From Bradyrhizobium sp. Rc3b (GTDB lineage: Bacteria; Pseudomonadota; Alphaproteobacteria; Rhizobiales; Xanthobacteraceae), in the NCBI RefSeq assembly GCF_900114915.1, contig NZ_FOUS01000003.1:1-64000 (forward strand): 64,000 bases of DNA, read 5' to 3'. The notes beneath the pieces are model-generated. The model had not been told where the DNA came from. It did not search any database and saw nothing but the letters and a program-made list of their open reading frames with translations. Positions 34,816-42,980 of the stretch are shown piece by piece. Numbering within the stretch: the first letter of the stretch is position 1; each line of letters begins with the position of its first letter. Both the position numbers and the translations under genes were made by a program.

Positions 34816-35259
34816 GTGCCGCATGTCGTCAAGAGCACGATCCTGGACGCACCGACCGATGCGGTGTGGACCGTGCTGCGCGATTTCAACGGCCATGATC
34901 GCTGGCATCCGGTTGTCGCGACGTCCTCGATCGAGCGCGCGCAGTCTTCCGACAAGATCGGTTGCATCAGGCGGTTCAAGCTCAACGACGGTTCCGAGCT
35001 GCGCGAGCAATTGCTGGCGCTGTCGGACCTGGAACAGTCCTTCAGCTATTGCCTGCTCGATACGCCGGTGCCGATGTTCAACTACGTCGCCCATGTCCGG
35101 CTGCTGCCGGTCACCGACGGCGACCGCACCTTCTGGCACTGGGAATCCCGCTTCACCACCAAGCCGGAAGATCGCGACCGCATCACCCACATGGTCGCGG
35201 AAGACATTTACCAGGCCGGGTTCGAGGCAATCCGCCGGCATCTGAGGGAGGCCGCATAG
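34816..35259 (+). CDS. SRPBCC family protein 2 (CoxG-like)
   Basis: A 147-residue tandem paralogue of the preceding gene, aligned from VxVxxxxDAPTDAVWTVLRDFNGHDRWHPVVATSSIERAQSSDKIGCIRRF to the C-terminus. The first SRPBCC stop and this start (GTG at 34816) are separated by 2 nt. Two adjacent copies could give a heterodimer. Its stop is just upstream of the FAD subunit gene of the hydroxylase. Confidence 0.88.
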   Translation: MPHVVKSTILDAPTDAVWTVLRDFNGHDRWHPVVATSSIERAQSSDKIGCIRRFKLNDGSELREQLLALSDLEQSFSYCLLDTPVPMFNYVAHVRLLPVTDGDRTFWHWESRFTTKPEDRDRITHMVAEDIYQAGFEAIRRHLREAA

Positions 35260-35261
35260 TC

Positions 35262-36080
35262 ATGGCCGTGACAGTGAAGACGTTTGCAAGCGCCAGCGAG
35301 GCGGCGGGGGCGCTGTCCTCGGACCGCACCGCGCGGTATCTCGGCGGCGGCACGCTGGTGATGCGCGCGCTGAACGAAGGCGATGTCGCGATCTCGACCG
35401 TGGTCCGCGCCCAGGACCAGGCGCTGACCCGGATCGACGCGTCGGGGCCGCGCATCACGCTCGGCGCCGGCGTCACCTTCGCGCGCATCCTTGCCGAACG
35501 AGACCTTGCCTTCCTGCACGCGCCCGCCCGTTCGATCGGCGGTCCCGCCGTGCGCAACATGGGCACGGTCGGCGGCAATCTTTTCGCGCCGAGTCCTTAC
35601 GGCGATTTCACCGTGGCGCTGCTGGCGCTCGACGCGACCGTCGCCGTCGCGGGCGGCTTTGGCGCGCGCGACATCCCGATCGAAGAGTTCCTGCAGGCGC
35701 GCGAACGGCAGGCCGGAACATTGGTGCTGTCGGTCTCCTGCACCCGGCCGGCGAGCAGCGACGCGTTCCGCTACCGCAAGATCGCGCGCATCAAGCCGAA
35801 GGGCGGCTCGGTCGTCACACTCGCGGCGCATCTGCCGATCAGCGGCGGACGGATTGCGGGCGCCCGGATCGCGCTGGGATCGATGGCGCCGACCCAGATC
35901 CGCGCCCGTGCCGCCGAGCGCGCGCTGGAGGGCCGCTCGCTCGATGCCGCGACCATCGCGGCCGCCGCATCCGCGGCGACCGAGGGAACATCGCCATCCG
36001 ACAACGCGCTCGGCAGCGCCTGGTATCGCCGCGAGATCGTCGGCGTGCATCTGCGGCGCCTGCTGTCAGGCCAGGAATAG
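35262..36080 (+). CDS. molybdenum hydroxylase FAD-binding subunit (CoxM-like)
   Basis: A 272-residue medium subunit of the CO dehydrogenase/xanthine dehydrogenase family. The FAD motifs are AARYLGGGTLVMR (usually AGGQSLI in this family, here GGGTL) and GGPAVRNMGTVGGNLFAPSPYGD. It passes electrons from the Fe-S subunit to an acceptor. The start at 35262 lies after the upstream stop; the longer frame is shadow. The operon order M-S-L matches coxMSL. Confidence 0.92.
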   Translation: MAVTVKTFASASEAAGALSSDRTARYLGGGTLVMRALNEGDVAISTVVRAQDQALTRIDASGPRITLGAGVTFARILAERDLAFLHAPARSIGGPAVRNMGTVGGNLFAPSPYGDFTVALLALDATVAVAGGFGARDIPIEEFLQARERQAGTLVLSVSCTRPASSDAFRYRKIARIKPKGGSVVTLAAHLPISGGRIAGARIALGSMAPTQIRARAAERALEGRSLDAATIAAAASAATEGTSPSDNALGSAWYRREIVGVHLRRLLSGQE

Positions 36081-36086
36081 ATCGCC

Positions 36087-36563
36087 ATGTCAAAAATCCC
36101 CCTGCAGTTTCGTCACAACGGCCGCGATGTCGCGATCTTCGTCGACGGCGGCACCAATCTCCTGGTGGCGCTGCGTGAGCTGATCGGCGACATGACGCCG
36201 AAATTCGGCTGCGGCCAGGGCGGCTGCGGCACTTGCAGTGTGTTGATCGACGGCGAGCTTCATCTCTCCTGTCTGACGCTGGCAGAGACGGTGGCCGGCC
36301 GCTCGATCGAGACGCTCGACGGCATGAAGCAGGGCCCGAACCTGCACCCGCTGCAGCGCGCCTTCGCCGACCATTTCGCGGCCCAGTGCGGCTATTGTAC
36401 GCCGGGGATGCTGATGGCCGCCAAGGCGCTGCTCGACCGCAATCCCTCGCCGAGCCGCGACGAGGTCATTGAGGCCATCTCCGGCAACATCTGCCGCTGC
36501 ACCGGCTATGAGCCGATCATCAATGCCATCCTTGCCGCCGCGAGCGGCCGGGTCAGCGCCTGA
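36087..36563 (+). CDS. molybdenum hydroxylase 2Fe-2S subunit (CoxS-like)
   Basis: A 158-residue small subunit with two [2Fe-2S] clusters: the plant-type cluster in KFGCGQGGCGTCSVLIDG with its fourth Cys in LSCLTLAE, and the C-terminal helical cluster in QCGYCTPGM and ICRCTGYE. All eight cysteines are present. No Tat signal is seen, so the enzyme should be cytoplasmic. Confidence 0.95.
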   Translation: MSKIPLQFRHNGRDVAIFVDGGTNLLVALRELIGDMTPKFGCGQGGCGTCSVLIDGELHLSCLTLAETVAGRSIETLDGMKQGPNLHPLQRAFADHFAAQCGYCTPGMLMAAKALLDRNPSPSRDEVIEAISGNICRCTGYEPIINAILAAASGRVSA

Positions 36564-36571
36564 GGTAGATC

Positions 36572-38164
36572 ATGCTGGAACTGCGCAAGGACATCTTCGC
36601 CGACGAGCGCGACGATAACTTAAAAGAAATCGGCAAGGGCACCCAGCGTCAGGACATGCTCGGCCATGTCACGGGCACGTCGAGCTACTTCAACGATCAC
36701 AAGCTGCAAGGCATGCTGCACCTGAAGGTCGTACGCTCGACGCAGGCCCATGCAAGGATCCGCCGCATCGATACCACCGAGGCCGAACGTTCGGCCGGTG
36801 TACGCCGGATCATTCGCGGCACCGATGTGCCGGTCAATCTCAACACGCTTCTCAGCCTGATCAATTTCGGCAGGGATGACGAGCCGTCGCTGGCGGTCGA
36901 CAAGGTCCGCTACAAGGGCGAGCCGATCCTCGCCATCGTCGCCGACAGCGAGCGCGAGGCGTTCGAGGCCATCGCAAAGGTCAAGGTCGATTACGAGCCA
37001 CTCCCGGCTGTGTTCGACGTCGAGGACGCTCTGAAGCCTGGCGCGCCCGTGGTCAACGAGACCTATCCGAAGAACGCCTTCATCTATCACGACGTCTACG
37101 ACCACCAGCGCCTGCGCTTCGGCGATGCCGACGCGGCGCTCGCGAGCGCCGACCACGTGCTGGAGCAGCGCTACCAGATGTCGCCGATCGAGCACGCGCC
37201 CACCGAGACCAACGGCGCCATTGCGGCGCCCGACACCAACGGCCGTTACGTCGTCTACACCTCGACCCAGGCGTTGTTCTTCTCGGTCGATACCTGCGCC
37301 AAGATTTTGGACGTGCCCTCCAACACGTTCCACTTCATCGGCGGCACCGTCGGCGGCGGCTTCGGCGGCAAGGTCGACACCTTGACCGAGCCGCTCGCCA
37401 TCCTCGGCGCCATGCTGACGGGACGGCCCGTCCGCTACGTGTTCGGGCGCGAGGAGGAGATGCAGTACGGCCCGCCGCGCGGGGCTGAACGCATTTACAT
37501 CAAGGACGGCGTCATGCGCGACGGCCGCATCGTCGCGCGCAAGATCCGCGCGTTTTTCGACAGCGGCGCCTATACGCGGCTGTCGAGCTACGCCGCCGTG
37601 AAATGCGCCGCGCATCTGCCGGGCCCCTACACCATCCCGAACGTCTATGGCGACGTCTATTGCGTCTTCACCAATCGCACGCCCGCGACCGCGATGCGCG
37701 GCTTCGGCGTCACCGCGATGGACTTTGCGATCGAATGCCAGATGGACAAGCTCGCGAACCTCGTCGGCATGGACCCGATGGAGTTTCGCATCCTCAACGC
37801 CTATCGCGACGGCGACATGAAGGCGCACCGGCGCGAGGCCAAGAACACCGCGCTGATCGAATGCGTTCAGGTCGCTGCCGAAAAGGCCAAATGGCCGATC
37901 CGCGACGAGTTCAAGCGTGCCTCCTCGCGCAAGGACGGCGGCGGCGGCCGCGCCGCGATCCCGCCGACGCCAACGGAGTCGCGTGTGCGTCCGGCTGCGC
38001 CTGCACAGCAGCGCACGAGCTATGACCGCGCGCCGGTGACCGCGACACGGGAGCCGCCGCGCGATCCGCCCCCGCCGGCACCGCCGCCTCCCCCACCGCG
38101 CCCGGCCGCGCCATCGCATGGCGCAACACGGTTCTCATCCGTGTTCGGCACCAGGAGACGCTGA
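36572..38164 (+). CDS. molybdenum hydroxylase large subunit, N-terminal half (CoxL-like)
   Basis: A 530-residue protein covering the aldehyde oxidase/xanthine dehydrogenase a/b hammerhead (~25-140) and the first molybdopterin-binding domain: GGTVGGGFGGKVD, PVRYVFGREEEM, AYTRLSSYAAVKCAAHLPGPY, ATAMRGFGVTAMDFAIECQMD. The core ends near residue 446. Then comes an ~84-residue Arg/Ser/Pro tail including a run of ten prolines broken by one Ala, not found in normal large subunits. The second half of the enzyme is encoded by the next gene in the +1 frame. The catalytic Glu is not in this part. Confidence 0.9.
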   Translation: MLELRKDIFADERDDNLKEIGKGTQRQDMLGHVTGTSSYFNDHKLQGMLHLKVVRSTQAHARIRRIDTTEAERSAGVRRIIRGTDVPVNLNTLLSLINFGRDDEPSLAVDKVRYKGEPILAIVADSEREAFEAIAKVKVDYEPLPAVFDVEDALKPGAPVVNETYPKNAFIYHDVYDHQRLRFGDADAALASADHVLEQRYQMSPIEHAPTETNGAIAAPDTNGRYVVYTSTQALFFSVDTCAKILDVPSNTFHFIGGTVGGGFGGKVDTLTEPLAILGAMLTGRPVRYVFGREEEMQYGPPRGAERIYIKDGVMRDGRIVARKIRAFFDSGAYTRLSSYAAVKCAAHLPGPYTIPNVYGDVYCVFTNRTPATAMRGFGVTAMDFAIECQMDKLANLVGMDPMEFRILNAYRDGDMKAHRREAKNTALIECVQVAAEKAKWPIRDEFKRASSRKDGGGGRAAIPPTPTESRVRPAAPAQQRTSYDRAPVTATREPPRDPPPPAPPPPPPRPAAPSHGATRFSSVFGTRRR

Positions 38165-38165
38165 C

Positions 38166-39188
38166 ATGACCAGGCATCGCGGACGCGGCATGGCGTCGAT
38201 CAACTATCCCATCGGCATGAACCTTGGCGGCGATCCAAGCCAGGCCCTGGTTCACTCCAATCCCAGCGGCAAGTTCACGGTGGCGCTGTCGTCGATCGAC
38301 CTCGGCCAGGGCATGAAGTCGGTGACGCGGCAGATCTGCGCCGAGACGCTGGGCGTGCCGGTCGAGGACGTCTATGTCGACACGGCGGATTCCGACACCG
38401 GCCCGCATTGCATGGGCTCGTTCGCCTCGCGCGGCACCCACCGGGTCGGCAACGCCGTGATGGCCGCGGCGCGAGAGGCCCGCGGGGTGATGATGGAGGC
38501 GGCAGCCGAGGAGCTCGAGGTCAATGCCGCCGATCTCGAAACCGACGGCCGCGGCAATATCCACGTCAAGGGCGCGCCGCATCGCTCGATCTCGACCAAG
38601 GATGTCGCGATTGCCGCGCAGTTCAAGCAGGGCAAGACCATTTCGGGCCGCGGCATCTTTCTCGTCCCGCTCTCCAACGTCGATCCGGAGACCGGCGAGA
38701 TGTCGCCGGCCACATGCTACGCCCATGCCTGTCTCGTCGCGGAAGTCGAGGTCGACGACGAGACCGGCGATGTCGCGATGGTGCGCATGGATTCCGCCTA
38801 TGAGCTCGGTCGCGCGCTGAACCCCCGTCTGGTCGAGCAGCAGCTGGTCGGCGGCGCCTGGATGGGCGTCAGCCACGCGCTCTACGAAACCCCGGAGCCC
38901 TATTATCCCGATCCCGTTCACGGCCCGCGCGACTTCGTCGAATACCTGATGCCCGGCCCCGGCGACATCTGCCCGCACGATATCGCCGTGCTGGAACGGC
39001 CCGCTCCCGACGGTCCGTTCGGCGCCAAGGGCCCCGGCGAGATGTGCGCCAATCCGGTGCTGCCGGCCGTCGCGAATGCGATCTTCAACGCCGTCGGCGT
39101 ACGCATCGACGACCTGCCGATCACGCCCGAAAAGGTGTTGCGCGCAATCAAGGCCCAGGGCGGCGCGCGGCCGCAGGCGCGGCGCTAG
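38166..39188 (+). CDS. molybdenum hydroxylase large subunit, C-terminal half (CoxL-like)
   Basis: A 340-residue protein equal to the second molybdopterin-binding domain of CoxL/XdhB: SSIDLGQGMKSVTRQICAETLGVPVEDV, SDTGPHCMGSFASRGTHRVGNA, and GAKGPGEMCANPVLPAVANAIFNAVG with the catalytic Glu in GPGE. The ATG at 38166 follows the upstream stop by one base (TGACATG) and has its own AGGAG at 38153-38157, so it is translated independently. Both halves must assemble to bind the molybdenum cofactor. Confidence 0.9.
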   Translation: MTRHRGRGMASINYPIGMNLGGDPSQALVHSNPSGKFTVALSSIDLGQGMKSVTRQICAETLGVPVEDVYVDTADSDTGPHCMGSFASRGTHRVGNAVMAAAREARGVMMEAAAEELEVNAADLETDGRGNIHVKGAPHRSISTKDVAIAAQFKQGKTISGRGIFLVPLSNVDPETGEMSPATCYAHACLVAEVEVDDETGDVAMVRMDSAYELGRALNPRLVEQQLVGGAWMGVSHALYETPEPYYPDPVHGPRDFVEYLMPGPGDICPHDIAVLERPAPDGPFGAKGPGEMCANPVLPAVANAIFNAVGVRIDDLPITPEKVLRAIKAQGGARPQARR

Positions 39189-39198
39189 AGGATCGGTC

Positions 39199-40080
39199 GT
39201 GGCGGTTCGCAGCAACATCGTCGGCATCGACAGTCCGGAGGCGCTGGAGAGAGCGCTTCGGGCGGCCTATTACCTTGCCGACGAAGGCCTTGCGACATCA
39301 GCCTATCTCGGCCTCGCGCTCGGCAAGCCGCTGCTGCTCGAAGGCGCGCCGGGCGTCGGCAAGACGGAAGCCGCCAAGGCGATCGCCGCCGTGCTCGGCC
39401 GGCGCCTGATCCGCCTGCAATGCTACGAGGGCATCGACGCCTCCGCCGCACTCTATGAGTGGAATTATCCGCGCCAGATGCTGGCGATCCGCCAGGCCGG
39501 CGACGAGAGCATCGACATCTATGGCGAGACCTTCCTGATCGAGCGGCCAATGCTTGCCGCGCTCCGCGCGCCCGATTCCACCGTGCTGCTGATCGACGAG
39601 ATCGACCGCGCCGACCAGGAGTTCGAGGCCTTCCTGCTCGAATTCCTCTCCGACTTCCAGATCTCGATTCCCGAGCGCGGCACGGTGCGCGCGGCCGAAC
39701 GCCCTGTGGTCGTGCTGACCTCGAACCGGACGCGCGATCTGCATGAGGCTCTGCGCCGGCGCTGCGTCTACCACTGGATCGACTATCCGACCGCCGAGCG
39801 CGAGGCGCGGATCATCATGATGCGCGCCTCCAGCGTCGCCGAGGCCACCGCCCGCGCCGTCGTCGCAGCCGTGGAGAAGTTGCGGCGCGAGCCCCTGAGC
39901 AAGGCGCCCGGCATTGCCGAGGCCGTCGATTGGGCCGAGGCCGCGACGCTCCTGCACAAGGGCGGCGCGCGCTGGCCGGACGCGTTCAAGCGCTCGATCG
40001 GCGTGGCGCTGAAGGACGAAGAGGATCTGCATTTCATCTCGCCGCGGCTCGATGCCATGCTCGCGGAGGCGACCGCATGA
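39199..40080 (+). CDS. MoxR-type AAA+ ATPase (CoxD-like)
   Basis: A 293-residue AAA+ ATPase of the MoxR group. Walker A is LLLEGAPGVGKTEAAKA, Walker B VLLIDEIDRAD, sensor 1 VVLTSNRTRDLHEALRRRC. In cox clusters CoxD works with the VWA protein CoxE in maturing the Mo-Cu/Mo enzyme. The GTG at 39199 (AGGATCG upstream) is chosen over longer frames. It overlaps the VWA gene as ATGA. Confidence 0.92.
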   Translation: MAVRSNIVGIDSPEALERALRAAYYLADEGLATSAYLGLALGKPLLLEGAPGVGKTEAAKAIAAVLGRRLIRLQCYEGIDASAALYEWNYPRQMLAIRQAGDESIDIYGETFLIERPMLAALRAPDSTVLLIDEIDRADQEFEAFLLEFLSDFQISIPERGTVRAAERPVVVLTSNRTRDLHEALRRRCVYHWIDYPTAEREARIIMMRASSVAEATARAVVAAVEKLRREPLSKAPGIAEAVDWAEAATLLHKGGARWPDAFKRSIGVALKDEEDLHFISPRLDAMLAEATA

Positions 40081-41198
40081 ACCCCAAGCCGCAGCTTCCG
40101 CGCGCCGCGCGCATCTTCGTCGCGTTCGTCCCGCTGCTGCGCGCGAACGGCTTTGCGGTGGCGCCGGAGCAGACCACGACGTTCCTCGCCGCGATCGAGC
40201 TGCTCGGCCCGCGCGACATCGAGCACGTCAGGCAGGCCGCCCTGGCGACGCTGGCTCCGCCGCCCGAACGCCGCGCGACCTTCGACCGGCTGTTCGATCT
40301 CCACTTCCGCGGCAGCGAGGCCATCGCACGAGACGACGAGGGCGAGGATGACGAGACAGTCCGCCTCCAGGAGGAGGGCCGCGGCGACGAGGCGCCCCTG
40401 CTCTCCGACGAGACCAACGAGTCAGGCCTCGCCGCGAGCCGAAGCGAGGCGCTGGTCGAGCGCCACTTTCGGATGACCTCAACCGCCGACGCCCTACGCC
40501 GCCTGGCGCGCGAGGCACCGCGCCGCCTGCCGCGACGGCGCGGCCATCGCCGCATGCGCGCACGTCGCGGATCGTTTGCCGATCTCCGCCGCACTTTACG
40601 CGACTCTGTCCGCAGCGACGGCGAGATCCTGCGGCTCCGTCACATGAAGCGGCGCCAGCGTCCGCGCAAGATGCTGCTGCTGATCGACGTCTCCGGCTCG
40701 ATGAAGAGCCGCACCGAGGAGAACATGAAGCTCGCGCATGCACTGGTGCAGGCCGCGCCTGGTGTCGAGGTCTTCACCTTCGGCACGCGGCTGACCCGCA
40801 TCACCCGCCCGTTGCGGCTGAAGCGCCGCGAGCAGGCCATGAACGCCGCCGCGCACCTGGTCAGCGACTGGGACGGCGGCACCCGCATCGGCGACGCGCT
40901 CCAGGCCTTCCTCGCCGTGCCCCGCTTCGGCGGCTATGCGCGCGGCGCCGCGGTGGTGATCGTTTCCGATGGACTCGAGCGTGGGGAGACCGATGCACTT
41001 CGCGACGCCGTCGCGAAATTGTCGCGGCGGGCCTGGCGCTTGAGCTGGCTGACGCCGCTGGCGACAAGCCCCGGCTTCCGCCCGCAGACCGAAGCGCTCG
41101 TCGCCATCGAGCGCTTCGTCGATGACCTCGTGGATGGCGGTTCGAGCGCGTCGATCGTCGCGCATATTCTGGCGTTGGGACGAAGGAGAGCGGCGTGA
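40077..41198 (+). CDS. VWA domain protein (CoxE-like)
   Basis: A 373-residue partner of the MoxR ATPase. The C-terminal von Willebrand A domain has the MIDAS motif LLIDVSGSMKS and later SDWDGGTRIGDAL and IVSDGLERG. The N-terminal ~160 residues are helical and charged, as in CoxE. Metal-ion-dependent binding of the enzyme during cofactor insertion is the family role. It overlaps both neighbours by 4 nt. Confidence 0.92.
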   Translation: MNPKPQLPRAARIFVAFVPLLRANGFAVAPEQTTTFLAAIELLGPRDIEHVRQAALATLAPPPERRATFDRLFDLHFRGSEAIARDDEGEDDETVRLQEEGRGDEAPLLSDETNESGLAASRSEALVERHFRMTSTADALRRLAREAPRRLPRRRGHRRMRARRGSFADLRRTLRDSVRSDGEILRLRHMKRRQRPRKMLLLIDVSGSMKSRTEENMKLAHALVQAAPGVEVFTFGTRLTRITRPLRLKRREQAMNAAAHLVSDWDGGTRIGDALQAFLAVPRFGGYARGAAVVIVSDGLERGETDALRDAVAKLSRRAWRLSWLTPLATSPGFRPQTEALVAIERFVDDLVDGGSSASIVAHILALGRRRAA

Positions 41199-42079
41199 CC
41201 GATATTGTCGACGGCCATCATCACATCTGGCGGCAGGCCGACCTGCCCTGGCTGATCGGCCCCATGCAGCCGCGCATCTTCGGACCTTACGAGCCGATCC
41301 GGCGCGACTACCCGATCCAGGAATATCTCGACGACCTCAAGGGTACCGGCGTCACGCGCTCGGTCTATGTGCAGACCAACTGGGCCAACGACCGCTTCGA
41401 GGACGAGGCCGCCTGGGTGCAGCAGACTGCGGACGAACACGCCTGGCCGCACGCGATCGTCGCCTATGCCAATTTCGCCGTGGACGACGTGCGTCCGCAG
41501 CTCGACCGCCTGAAGCGTTACAAGCTGGTGCGCGGCGTGCGCATGCAGCTGCACTGGCACGAGAACCCGCTGTACCGCTTTGCGGCCCGGGTGGATCTCT
41601 GCGCCGATCCGATGATCCGCCGCAACGTCGCGCGTCTCGCCGATTATGGCTGGAGCTTCGATTTGCAGGTGTTCACCCCGCAGATGCCGGACGCCGCAGC
41701 GCTGGCCGAGGCCTGCCCCGACGTGACCTTCATCCTTCAGCATGCCGGCATGCTGGAGGATCTCTCGCCGGCAGGCCGCGCCGCCTGGCGCGGCGGCATG
41801 GCCCGGCTCGCGGCCTGCCCGAACGTGGTCTCAAAGCTCTCCGGGCTTGGCACTTTCATCCATCGCAACGATCCCGCACACATCGCTGCCGTACTCGCGG
41901 ATACCGTCGCGATCTTCGGCGCCGAGCGCTGCCTGTTCGGCTCCAATTTCCCGATCGAGAAATTGTGGACCAGCTATCGCGAGCTCGTCGGCGCCTTTCG
42001 CACGGCCGCGGCGCCGTTCAGCGCGGAGCAGCAGGACGCCATCTTCAGGACGACGGCGACGCGCGTCTACCGGCTTTGA
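41195..42079 (+). CDS. amidohydrolase family TIM-barrel hydrolase
   Basis: A 294-residue amidohydrolase-2-type enzyme: metal motif DGHHHIW at the start of strand 1, LQHAGM with a later His, and FGSNFPIEKLW with the terminal Asp/Asn position replaced by Asn. It is related to lactonases such as 4-sulfomuconolactone or 2-pyrone-4,6-dicarboxylate hydrolase. The GTG start overlaps the VWA stop as GTGA. It probably acts after the hydroxylase, opening a ring or ester. Confidence 0.88.
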   Translation: MTDIVDGHHHIWRQADLPWLIGPMQPRIFGPYEPIRRDYPIQEYLDDLKGTGVTRSVYVQTNWANDRFEDEAAWVQQTADEHAWPHAIVAYANFAVDDVRPQLDRLKRYKLVRGVRMQLHWHENPLYRFAARVDLCADPMIRRNVARLADYGWSFDLQVFTPQMPDAAALAEACPDVTFILQHAGMLEDLSPAGRAAWRGGMARLAACPNVVSKLSGLGTFIHRNDPAHIAAVLADTVAIFGAERCLFGSNFPIEKLWTSYRELVGAFRTAAAPFSAEQQDAIFRTTATRVYRL

Positions 42080-42110
42080 CCGACAAGAATCAGATGAGGG
42101 AGGGCAACGA

Positions 42111-42959
42111 ATGGCGCTGGAGATCAAGATCCTGGACTATGGCGATATCGAGCTGGAATCGAGCTTTCTGGTTCTCGGCCGCGACTGCGGTCGCACCCGC
42201 CGCGTCCTCACCCTCGGCTTCCTGATCCTCGGGGGGAAATATCCGGTCGTGGTCGACACCGGCTACCGCTCCAACCAGATCATGGAGACGCTGGGCATGC
42301 GCGGCCTGCAGTACCACGAGAACATGATCGAGAACCAGCTCGCGCGCCACGGCGTGCGCATGGGCGACGTCCGCTTCGTCTGCCACACCCATCTGCACAT
42401 CGACCATGCCGGCAAGGACGATCTGTTTCCGATGAACACGACCGTCGTGCTCAACCGCAAGGAGCTCGAATATTCCGTCTCCGGCCTGATGCATCCGCAG
42501 TATCCGGCGCCCGACATCAAGCACCTGATCGACCGGCTGCACACCAAGAGCGCGCTGCGCTTCCTCGACCTCGAGATCACCGGTCCGATCGAGCTGATGC
42601 CCGGCGTCTATTGCGACGCCGCCAATGCGCATACCGAGGGCTCGATGAACGTCATCGTCGAGACGGCCGACGGGATTGCGACCATCTGCGGCGACGTGAT
42701 CTACGATTTCAACGACCAGATCGTGACGCCCTTCAACGAGATCCACGATTGGGAGCCGCGCACGACGGGCAACCACGGCACCAGCAAGCGCGCCGAGAAG
42801 GCCTCGATCAAGAAGCTGCTGAGCAATTCGCGCTATCTGCTGCCGGTGCACGACCGTCCCGCCAAGATCGAAGGCGGCAACGTCGTCGGGCGCCTGCACG
42901 ATCAGGTCCCCGGACCGATCGTGCAGTCCCTGCCCGCACGCAACTGGTTCCCGGCTTGA
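42111..42959 (+). CDS. metallo-beta-lactamase-fold N-acyl homoserine lactonase-like protein
   Basis: A 282-residue MBL-fold hydrolase with the metal motif HTHLHIDHAG, VVVDTGYRSNQ upstream and ANAHTEGSMNVIVET / ICGDVIYD downstream. The group contains AHL lactonases, but context favours another lactone or ester. The ATG at 42111 follows GGGAGGG. It comes straight after the amidohydrolase, giving two consecutive lactonase-type enzymes in one operon. Confidence 0.88.
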   Translation: MALEIKILDYGDIELESSFLVLGRDCGRTRRVLTLGFLILGGKYPVVVDTGYRSNQIMETLGMRGLQYHENMIENQLARHGVRMGDVRFVCHTHLHIDHAGKDDLFPMNTTVVLNRKELEYSVSGLMHPQYPAPDIKHLIDRLHTKSALRFLDLEITGPIELMPGVYCDAANAHTEGSMNVIVETADGIATICGDVIYDFNDQIVTPFNEIHDWEPRTTGNHGTSKRAEKASIKKLLSNSRYLLPVHDRPAKIEGGNVVGRLHDQVPGPIVQSLPARNWFPA

Positions 42960-42980
42960 GATGATCTTGGGGATCGACCG

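Noticed and set aside
36572..39188. Large-subunit split treated as a plain sequencing frameshift
   Set aside because: Not fully excluded, but the second gene has its own AGGAG and ATG, starts at a domain border, and an in-frame stop at 38037-38039 in its frame means it cannot simply be the same frame continued. Kept as two genes, with a check listed.
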